Shown here: positions 1 through 5,209 of the stretch, piece after piece
How positions within the stretch are numbered: position 1 is the first letter of the stretch
Layout: the number at the start of each line of letters is the position of its first letter
Source: Armatimonadota bacterium
GTDB taxonomy: Bacteria > Armatimonadota > Fimbriimonadia > Fimbriimonadales > Fimbriimonadaceae
Direction: 5' to 3'
DNA length: 5,209 nt
Assembly (NCBI GenBank): GCA_023423495.1
Contig: JAFAFM010000058.1
Span: 1-5,209 of the forward strand
The notes under the pieces: model-generated
Told to the model about the DNA's origin: nothing
Seen by the model: only the letters and a program-made list of their open reading frames with translations
The model's database searches: none
Translations under genes and position numbers: made by a program

Positions 1-871
1 TCTCTCGGCTATCCCAACCATCTCCACCCAGGTATGGACCCTTGAGGCCCATCTCATTGGCTTGGCGAATAATAGGGCCAACTTCGTTGAAGTAGCCGCT
101 GAGGAAGAGGCCGTCGGGGTTCTTTTCCTTGATCGCCGTGAGCTGGCTGCTGAACTGGGTTTGCTGCGACTCGTACTTTTGCTCGTCGGCAACTTTGCCA
201 CCCAACTTCTCGAAATATTGGCGGAAGCTGTCGCTGAGGCCAACCGAGTAGGGCTGCTTAACATCCGTGAGGATAGCGACATTACGCATTCCTAGCTCTT
301 CATAAGCGAACTTCGCCATGACGGGACCTTGGAAGTCGTCAACATAGCAAACTCGGAAAACATTGGAGCCGATGTCCGTTAAGTCTGTTCGGGTTGCGCC
401 AACAGCGACGCAGGGAACGCCTTTCTCGAAAGCCGTCTGGGCCATCTGAGCAGTGATGCCGCTTGCAACCTCACCAATCAGCGCAATCGCGCCGTCCGCG
501 ATGAGCTTTTCGGCGGCGGTCTTACCGGTTTCAGGCTTGGATTGACTGTCCTGAATCAACAACTCGACTTTCTTACCGTCGACGCCACCCGCCGCGTTGA
601 ATTCTTCCACGGCAAGCTTGGCGCCTTGCTCGCAGTCCGCGCCCCATGGTTTGAGGTCACCGTTCAAGCTGGCAACCAAGCCAACCTTGATCGTATCGCC
701 AGTGGCGGTGTTGCCCTCGGCGGTTGGATCGGGCCGACTACCGCCCGATCCCGTGTTGCCACTGGTTCCGGAAGTGGATCCAGGGGTGGTGGTTCCAGAA
801 CCACCATTGCATCCGCCCGCCACGAGCATAAGCGTCGAGGCAAGAGCGGTCAGTAAGAGGGATCTTTTCAT
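1..871 (-). CDS. ABC transporter substrate-binding lipoprotein, branched-chain amino acid (LivJ) type, 3' end outside the window
   Basis: This would be the periplasmic or surface-anchored solute receptor of a high-affinity ABC importer of the hydrophobic/branched-chain amino acid family (Peripla_BP_6 fold); its actual ligand cannot be told. The 290 visible residues start with a lipoprotein signal: K2-R3, a hydrophobic stretch to V17, and lipobox A18-G19-G20-C21, C21 being the lipidation site. Residues 22-58 are a Gly/Ser/Thr-rich linker. The receptor domain begins at about 60 (TIKVGLVASLNGDLKPWGAD) and continues with the family pattern GAKLAVEEFNAAGG (83-96), LLIQDSQSKP (104-113), the first-lobe segment GEVASGITAQMAQ (133-145), GVPCVAVGATRTDLT (151-165) and second-lobe segments through GPYLGGDGWDS (278-288). 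Family members are usually about 370-400 residues, so roughly a quarter is missing only because the window ends. The ATG at 869-871 is chosen because it gives a clean signal peptide and has a GGGTGA ribosome site 7 bases upstream. Cysteines C80, C154 and C175 are additional to the lipid cysteine; whether any are paired is unknown. Transporter genes may follow to the left, out of view. Confidence 0.93.
   Translation of the reverse strand, partial: MKRSLLLTALASTLMLVAGGCNGGSGTTTPGSTSGTSGNTGSGGSRPDPTAEGNTATGDTIKVGLVASLNGDLKPWGADCEQGAKLAVEEFNAAGGVDGKKVELLIQDSQSKPETGKTAAEKLIADGAIALIGEVASGITAQMAQTAFEKGVPCVAVGATRTDLTDIGSNVFRVCYVDDFQGPVMAKFAYEELGMRNVAILTDVKQPYSVGLSDSFRQYFEKLGGKVADEQKYESQQTQFSSQLTAIKEKNPDGLFLSGYFNEVGPIIRQANEMGLKGPYLGGDGWDSRE
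787..806. repeat. Perfect 9-base inverted repeat inside the substrate-binding protein gene
   Basis: TGGTGGTTC and GAACCACCA are exact reverse complements separated by two bases; a realistic hairpin has an 8-base-pair stem and a 4-base loop. In the minus-strand transcript it covers the codons for N22 to T28, directly after the lipidated cysteine. It could simply be a by-product of consecutive Gly and Thr codons (GGT GGT ... ACC ACC); no function is shown. Confidence 0.5.
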
Positions 872-878
872 TAAATCT

Positions 879-884
879 TCACCC
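879..884 (-). promoter_or_regulatory. Ribosome binding site of the substrate-binding protein gene
   Basis: Read on the minus strand this is GGGTGA, of which GGTGA can pair with the 3' end of 16S rRNA. It ends 7 bases before the ATG at 871-869, a normal spacing, and supports that start. A GTG inside it is not usable because its frame meets TAA three codons later. Confidence 0.6.
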
Positions 885-903
885 GGTCTGTTTAAGCTGT
901 GCT

Positions 904-919
904 GACGCAAGGGTGCGTC
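904..919. repeat. 6-base-pair perfect hairpin just downstream of the predicted transcription start
   Basis: GACGCA and TGCGTC are exact reverse complements with a 4-base loop. On the minus strand it would lie about 4 to 20 bases after the transcription start predicted from the TATAAT at 930-935, in a leader of about 50 bases. It has no following T-run, so it is not an intrinsic terminator. It might be an operator, a 5'-end stabilising stem, or chance. Confidence 0.45.
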
Positions 920-929
920 GTTCGGTGAG

Positions 930-935
930 ATTATA
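930..935 (-). promoter_or_regulatory. Promoter -10 element for the substrate-binding protein gene
   Basis: The minus strand reads TATAAT here, an exact match to the housekeeping -10 consensus. Transcription would start near 923, giving a leader of about 50 bases before the ATG at 871. At 16-18 bases upstream there is only TAGCGC-like sequence, so no good -35 box is seen, and the TG in front of the hexamer is one base off the extended -10 spacing. Position and exact match in a short intergenic gap are the whole case; an activator may be needed. Confidence 0.55.
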
Positions 936-986
936 CAGAAAAGCCTTAACCTGCGCTACCGACCTGGGTGAACATTTCCTCCTATA

Positions 987-1661
987 TCAATCCTGATAGA
1001 TGTTCAATGCGGGAGTTCCGTTGTCGAGCAAGACCAATGTTCTGACCCCGCCAACGGGGGACGTGAAGACGATGGAGTTTCCTACAACGTTCGTCGTGCC
1101 AGCTTCTGTGAGTACAAACTCTTTCTGAAGACCGCCCGGAAGCTCAAAATAATCCGTATTGTTTTGAAAGGTTAGGTCAGTGACCACCGGAGTCTCCTGG
1201 CTGAGGTCCGCGCCAGGGTCAACGTAGTAAAGGTCCACCGGACCCGTGAAGCGGTCAACGTGCACGACCCTCACCTTAAACATGTTCGCTGATGGGGCAT
1301 CCGTTGTATCGTCGAGCGCGATGATGGCGTAGGTGTTTGCGCTGGTCTGGTGCGGTACTAGAGTGATTTTCTGTCCAGGAGCAGGATTCACGTTGCCCGA
1401 AACAAGGGTGTTGGTTTGACCAGTCTCTCTGATTCCGACAGCCAAGAGGGTTGCCTGCTGGTTGCTGTATCCCGAGATTTCGCCGTTTTCCATGTCGAAC
1501 CCAACCAGGTTAAAATCGGTAAAAACATCGATGGCGGGTGGGTTCGTGATCGCACTGATCGCCCTCATCTGGGCAACTCCCCTGCTGGATACCGAGCCGC
1601 CGCATCCGACAACGGCTACGATCGTCAAAAGTGCACAAAGGAAGTGTTTGGCGTTCATCAT
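987..1661 (-). CDS. Lipoprotein with two DUF4397-like beta-sandwich units
   Basis: Complete 224-residue protein of unknown function. Residues 1-19 are a lipoprotein signal (K5, hydrophobic FLCALLTIVAVV, lipobox V17-V18-G19-C20), so the mature protein should be anchored in a membrane by C20. The rest matches the DUF4397 pattern of an R-[VA]-x-[HAS]...PA[VI]D[VL]-[YF] strand opening followed by Thr/Val-rich beta strands. It appears twice: unit one at about 33-118 (RAISAITNPPAIDVFTD ... YAIIALDD) and unit two at about 130-220 (VRVVHVDRFTGPVDLYYVD ... VRTLVLLDN). There are no obvious catalytic residues, transmembrane helices after the signal, or coiled coils; DUF4397 proteins are generally regarded as cell-surface beta-rich domains. 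Two ATG codons are adjacent (1661-1659 and 1658-1656) and neither has a good ribosome site; GGAAG lies 15 bases before the first, which is too far. The gene is divergent from dnaE and is followed after 115 bases by the same-strand transporter receptor gene, which has its own promoter candidate, so the two are probably not one obligatory operon. No intrinsic terminator follows its stop. Confidence 0.85.
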   Translation of the reverse strand: MMNAKHFLCALLTIVAVVGCGGSVSSRGVAQMRAISAITNPPAIDVFTDFNLVGFDMENGEISGYSNQQATLLAVGIRETGQTNTLVSGNVNPAPGQKITLVPHQTSANTYAIIALDDTTDAPSANMFKVRVVHVDRFTGPVDLYYVDPGADLSQETPVVTDLTFQNNTDYFELPGGLQKEFVLTEAGTTNVVGNSIVFTSPVGGVRTLVLLDNGTPALNIYQD

Positions 1662-1768
1662 TTCACTGTACTTTAGCTTCCATGTCAGGATGGCCGCTCA
1701 TTTGGTATTTGTGCGGCAGAAGGGCGTTCCGGAACGTCACAATAAAGTGCTGGTTCACAGCAAAGCCC
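1662..1768. promoter_or_regulatory. Divergent intergenic region between the DUF4397 lipoprotein gene and dnaE
   Basis: These 107 bases must hold the promoters of both flanking genes if each is transcribed separately. I looked for sigma-70 type -35/-10 pairs on both strands and found none that is convincing; CACAAT at 1738-1743 (plus strand) matches 4 of 6 bases of a -10 box but has no -35 partner. The only clear structure is the palindrome at 1725-1736. Confidence 0.5.
1725..1736. repeat. 12-base perfect palindrome CGTTCCGGAACG in the divergent region
   Basis: CGTTCCGGAACG is identical to its own reverse complement and ends 32 bases before the dnaE start codon. A perfect palindrome of this length in a divergent promoter region is a reasonable candidate for a dimeric repressor site. 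It is not the Gram-positive type LexA box (GAAC-N4-GTTC); the half-sites are in the opposite order. No protein can be assigned. Confidence 0.4.
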
Positions 1769-4700
1769 ATGGCCCGACCGTTCTGTCACCTGCATAACCA
1801 CACGGAGTACTCGCTGCTCGATGGCGCCAACCGCATCCCCCAATTGGTGGCGACGGCCAAAGAGATGGGCATGGAAGCGCTTGCAATTTCCGATCATGGC
1901 GTGATGTTCGGAGTCATGGAGTTCTACTTCGAGTGTCGCAAGAAGGGCATAAAGCCGATCCTTGGTGTTGAAGCGTACGTTGCTCCGGGCGGTTTGAGCA
2001 AAAAGGGCAGAGGGGAAGAAAAAGACAGCTTTCATTTGCTGCTGCACGCTCGCAATTTGGAGGGATATCGGAACCTCTGCAAGCTATCGAGTGTAGCGGC
2101 GCTCCAAGGCTACTACTACCGACCCAGAATCGATCACGATCTCCTCCGCCAGCATTCCGCCGGTTTGATAGGCACCAGCGCCTGCTTGGGTTCCGAAGTT
2201 TGCCAAGAACTTCTTAAGGGGAATTACGATCGGGCGCAATATATCGCCGGTATGTACTCGGAGATGTTTGGTGAGGGTAACTACTTTATCGAACTCCAAG
2301 ATCACCGGTTGCCCGAACAGGCTCAGATTCGGCCCGAGTTGATCCGGATCTCCCGCGAACTGAAGCTACCGCTGATCGCCACTAACGACGCCCACTATCT
2401 CTGCAAAACCGATGCTCGGCCGCACGACGTACTCCTGTGCATCCAGATGGGCGAACTGGTCGCGAACCAGAACCGCATGAAGTTCCAGACCGACGAGTTC
2501 TATTTGAAGTCGTCGGAAGAGATGGAAGCGTTGTTCTCCGACGTGCCGGAAGCACTGGAGAACACGATGATGGTCGCCGATCTGTGCAATGTCGAATTGG
2601 ACAAGCAGCAGGCGCCTATGCCTCAGCCAGACGTTCCGGATGGTATGGACAACTTCCAATACCTTCGCCAGCTTGCCGAAGAGGGACTCAAGAATCGAGT
2701 GAAGAATCCGGAAGCTTGCCTGGATCGGTTGAATTACGAGTTGGATGTCATCGAAAAGACCGGATTTGGCGACTACTTCCTTCTCGTCAAGGAATTTGCC
2801 CAAGCGACGCGGGATCGGGGCATCTATTACGGCGTGCGAGGGTCCGCCGCGGGGTCGTTGGTTTCTTATTGTGTTGGGATCACGGATGTCGACCCAGTGG
2901 AATACGACCTTACGTTCGAACGGTTTTTGAATCCAGAACGCATTTCCATGCCGGATATCGACATGGACTTCGAAGACGCGCGCCGCGATGAAGTTATCCA
3001 GTACGTGAATGAGCGGTTTGGCCAAGATCACGTTGCACAAATCATTACCTTTGGAACTCTGGGAGCTAAAGCCGCGATCAAGGACGCTGGTCGCGTCCTG
3101 GGTTATGCACCTCAAGAGACGGACAGGTTATGTAAAGCCATCCCTACGCTGCCGGGCTGGACCATTGACAAGGCGATCAAGGAAATCGCCGAGTTTCGTT
3201 CCATGGTCGAGGCGGATGTCCGAAATCGTGACCTAATCGAGACCGCCAAATCCATCGAAGGAATTTCGCGTCATGCCGGTGTACATGCAGCTGGGGTTGT
3301 TATCTCCCGTGATCCGTTGGTGGATTACGTTCCCTTGTTCCGCGGCAACGACGGCCAACCCGTAACGGCTTTCGAGATGGGCATCCTAGAGAAGATTGGC
3401 CTGCTTAAGATGGACTTCCTTGGGCTATCTAACCTGACGGTCCTCGCACGAGCCATCGAAAATGTTCGGAATACCCACGGGATCGAGCTGGACGTTTTGA
3501 AGTTTCCGCAGGACGACGAAGCAACCTACGAGATGCTTGCCCGGGGGGAAACAACCGGTGTTTTCCAATTGGAAGGTGGCGGCATGACGCGGTGGGTGAC
3601 GCAACTCAAGCCGAACAGTATCCGAGAGCTTGCGGCGATGGTAGCCCTTTACCGACCGGGGCCGATGGAGCACATTCCACGCTTTATTGATACGAAGTTC
3701 GGCCGGATTGAACCAGAGTATTTGGCTGAAGCCATGCGTCCAATCCTCGAGGAAACGTACGGGATCATCGTCTATCAAGACCAGGTGCTTAAGCTGGTTC
3801 AAGCGATTGCCGGTTTCACCCTCGGTAAAGCGGACATTCTCCGGCGGGCCATGGGAAAGAAGGATGCAAAGGCAATGGCCGAGATGAAGACGGAGTTTCT
3901 GTCCGGCACGGCCGAGCATGGAATCTCGTCCGAAACAGCCCAAAAGATTTGGGAGATGCTCTTGCCCTTCGCGGGATATGCCTTCAACAAGGCCCACGCC
4001 GTTTGCTACTCCATCCTGGCCTATCAGACCGCCTACCTAAAGGCCAACTACCCGGTGGAATACATGGCCGCGCTGCTGGCGGTTTACCGCTCAAAGGAAG
4101 ATCGGGTGATCGCCTTCATCGAAGAGTGTCGACGGAAGAAGATCGCCGTGCTTCCACCGGATGTTAACCGGTCAGGCGTGGACTTCCAGATTGAGGACGG
4201 GACGGCCATTCGCTTTGGGCTGGCGGCGATCAAGGGAGTAGGAGAAGGCATCGTGGCCGCGATCATTGCCGAGAGGGAGGAAAACGGCCCGTACCGGCAC
4301 TTATTCGAGTTCGCTGACCGCTTAAAACCAGCGGGACTGAACAAGACCGCACTGGAAGCCCTAATCAAAGCCGGTGCGCTCGACGAGATTGACACAAACC
4401 GGACAAAACTCCTGAATGTTGCCGAGGCAGCACTGATGTTCGCGGAAAATGCCAACCGAAACAGGCTTGCCGGTCAAGATTCCTTGTTTGAGGGGGCGGA
4501 ATCTGGACAGTCTTCTATTTCTTATCCCGTACTACCGGAGGCGAACCCTGAATCTCGGGCTGATCGGCTCTCCATGGAGAAGGAAGTGCTTGGAATCTAC
4601 GTGTCGGACCACCCACTTCGCGGTCATGAGTCTACGCTAAGAAACTCCGCGACGCACACCTGCGAAGCAATCTATGAGCTCGAAGACAATACCTTCGTGA

Positions 4701-5209
4701 AACTGGCGGGCGTCATTGCCGGTCTCCGAACGATTGTTACCAAGTCGAAGGGCGAGAAAATGGCAACGCTCATTCTGGAAGACTTCAGCGGGCAAGCCGG
4801 CCTGATTGCGTTCCCGGCCACTTACGCGAAGCTGAAGGATTCCTTGGTGAAGGACACGGTGGTGCAGATTTCGGGGTTTGTGATGCACCGGGAAATGCGA
4901 GGCGAGAAATCCGTTGAGATTCGAATCGAAGATGTTAAGCCGGTTCAGCAGACAATGGCATTTGACGGACCTCGGGTTTCGAACGCCCAGGGGTTCGTCA
5001 GGATAACCATCAAGCGGGCAACCCCCACGCAGCTTGTCCAACTCAAGGAATTGATCGATAGCCACCCAGGAAGTTATGAGGTAAGTATCGAGGTGCTGAC
5101 TGAGGACTCGGCTTCTCCGATCGAGCTGACTCAGCATGTGCAGCCATCACCAGAATTCAGGCAGTTGCTCGAAAAGCGGTTGGCAAGCGTCCAGATCAAT
5201 GTTCAGGAG
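1769..5209 (+). CDS. dnaE: DNA polymerase III subunit alpha (DnaE), last residues outside the window
   Basis: This is the catalytic subunit of the replicative polymerase, extending DNA 5' to 3' in the replisome with the beta clamp and clamp loader. 1,147 codons are visible without a stop. Order: PHP domain from HLHNHTEYSLLDG (7-19); palm with GVRGSAAGSL (355-364); catalytic aspartates D398 and D400 (PDIDMDF) and D549 (LLKMDFLGL); GVFQLEGGGM (597-606), YRPGPM (628-633) and ETYGIIVYQDQV (662-673); FNKAHA (739-744, usually FNKSHA); helix-hairpin-helix with IKGVGEG (821-827); beta-clamp binding motif QDSLF (903-907); MEKEVLGIYVSDHPL (936-950); OB fold about 976-1058; C-terminal domain from about 1076. 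Family proteins of this type are about 1,150-1,200 residues, so little is missing. PHP metal ligands H9, H11, D18, H43, E68, H89, C139, D207 and H209 are all present, as in the proofreading mycobacterial enzyme. The start at 1769 puts the PHP motif 6 residues in, as in relatives; there is no clear ribosome site, and the frame stays open upstream to an ATG at 1682. Divergent from the lipoprotein gene. Confidence 0.98.
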   Translation, partial: MARPFCHLHNHTEYSLLDGANRIPQLVATAKEMGMEALAISDHGVMFGVMEFYFECRKKGIKPILGVEAYVAPGGLSKKGRGEEKDSFHLLLHARNLEGYRNLCKLSSVAALQGYYYRPRIDHDLLRQHSAGLIGTSACLGSEVCQELLKGNYDRAQYIAGMYSEMFGEGNYFIELQDHRLPEQAQIRPELIRISRELKLPLIATNDAHYLCKTDARPHDVLLCIQMGELVANQNRMKFQTDEFYLKSSEEMEALFSDVPEALENTMMVADLCNVELDKQQAPMPQPDVPDGMDNFQYLRQLAEEGLKNRVKNPEACLDRLNYELDVIEKTGFGDYFLLVKEFAQATRDRGIYYGVRGSAAGSLVSYCVGITDVDPVEYDLTFERFLNPERISMPDIDMDFEDARRDEVIQYVNERFGQDHVAQIITFGTLGAKAAIKDAGRVLGYAPQETDRLCKAIPTLPGWTIDKAIKEIAEFRSMVEADVRNRDLIETAKSIEGISRHAGVHAAGVVISRDPLVDYVPLFRGNDGQPVTAFEMGILEKIGLLKMDFLGLSNLTVLARAIENVRNTHGIELDVLKFPQDDEATYEMLARGETTGVFQLEGGGMTRWVTQLKPNSIRELAAMVALYRPGPMEHIPRFIDTKFGRIEPEYLAEAMRPILEETYGIIVYQDQVLKLVQAIAGFTLGKADILRRAMGKKDAKAMAEMKTEFLSGTAEHGISSETAQKIWEMLLPFAGYAFNKAHAVCYSILAYQTAYLKANYPVEYMAALLAVYRSKEDRVIAFIEECRRKKIAVLPPDVNRSGVDFQIEDGTAIRFGLAAIKGVGEGIVAAIIAEREENGPYRHLFEFADRLKPAGLNKTALEALIKAGALDEIDTNRTKLLNVAEAALMFAENANRNRLAGQDSLFEGAESGQSSISYPVLPEANPESRADRLSMEKEVLGIYVSDHPLRGHESTLRNSATHTCEAIYELEDNTFVKLAGVIAGLRTIVTKSKGEKMATLILEDFSGQAGLIAFPATYAKLKDSLVKDTVVQISGFVMHREMRGEKSVEIRIEDVKPVQQTMAFDGPRVSNAQGFVRITIKRATPTQLVQLKELIDSHPGSYEVSIEVLTEDSASPIELTQHVQPSPEFRQLLEKRLASVQINVQE

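Noticed and set aside
542..905. Two overlapping plus-strand open frames of about 100 codons
   Set aside because: Both are opposite the signal peptide and Gly/Ser/Thr linker of the substrate-binding protein, whose codon bias produces long open antisense frames.
904..919. Hairpin considered as a terminator for the DUF4397 gene
   Set aside because: The stem is only 6 base pairs, lies downstream of the TATAAT promoter candidate and has no T-run after it on the minus strand.
1725..1736. Palindrome considered as a LexA (SOS) box
   Set aside because: Known Gram-positive type boxes have GAAC before GTTC with four bases between; here the order is GTTC-CG-GAAC, so the match fails.
1685..2047. 120-codon minus-strand open frame spanning the divergent region and the dnaE start
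   Set aside because: It covers the PHP domain codons on the opposite strand and has no recognisable protein features.
2366..3115. 249-codon open frame on the minus strand opposite dnaE
   Set aside because: It lies wholly inside dnaE, which has unmistakable family motifs through this stretch. The translation resembles no family I recognise and is an antisense shadow of conserved codons.
3425..3997. 190-codon open frame on the minus strand opposite dnaE
   Set aside because: Antisense shadow of the fingers and palm region of dnaE, with no recognisable domain and no ribosome site considered convincing.
4637..5137. 166-codon open frame on the minus strand opposite the dnaE C-terminus
   Set aside because: It overlaps the OB-fold and C-terminal domain of dnaE, which are read continuously on the plus strand; an antisense shadow.

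Overview
The window (5,209 bases, roughly balanced to moderately high GC) looks like ordinary bacterial chromosome. It holds three protein genes: two predicted exported lipoproteins read leftwards and a replicative DNA polymerase read rightwards. Nothing in it points to a plasmid, phage, insertion sequence, CRISPR array or RNA gene. The lineage cannot be fixed from the sequence. The DnaE-type polymerase with a complete metal-binding PHP domain, the two-unit DUF4397-like lipoprotein and a short GVRGS palm loop fit a deep-branching, non-proteobacterial group. Armatimonadota (Fimbriimonas-like) or Chloroflexota would be my guess, with low confidence and from memory of similar proteins only.

Left part (1-986, minus strand): the first 290 residues of a branched-chain amino acid type ABC-transporter substrate-binding lipoprotein. 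It runs off the left edge of the window, so its C-terminal lobe and any following permease and ATPase genes are not visible. A perfect TATAAT hexamer at 930-935 lies about 59 bases before its start codon and is the best promoter candidate in the window. A short perfect hairpin at 904-919 would lie at the very start of that transcript.

Middle part (987-1768): a complete 224-residue lipoprotein with two DUF4397-like beta-sandwich units (minus strand). It is followed by a 107-base divergent intergenic region that separates it from dnaE and carries a 12-base perfect palindrome.

Right part (1769-5209, plus strand): dnaE, the alpha subunit of DNA polymerase III. All catalytic domains are present and the window ends inside the C-terminal domain, probably only a few residues before the stop codon. 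All nine residues expected to bind metal in an active PHP exonuclease are present, so this polymerase may proofread its own product.

The three genes have no evident shared function. The two lipoprotein genes face the same way but the second has its own promoter candidate, and dnaE is divergent from them. I did not find a convincing new biological system. The points most worth a second look are the intact PHP centre, the short palm loop of DnaE, the palindrome in the divergent promoter region and the hairpin next to the TATAAT promoter.
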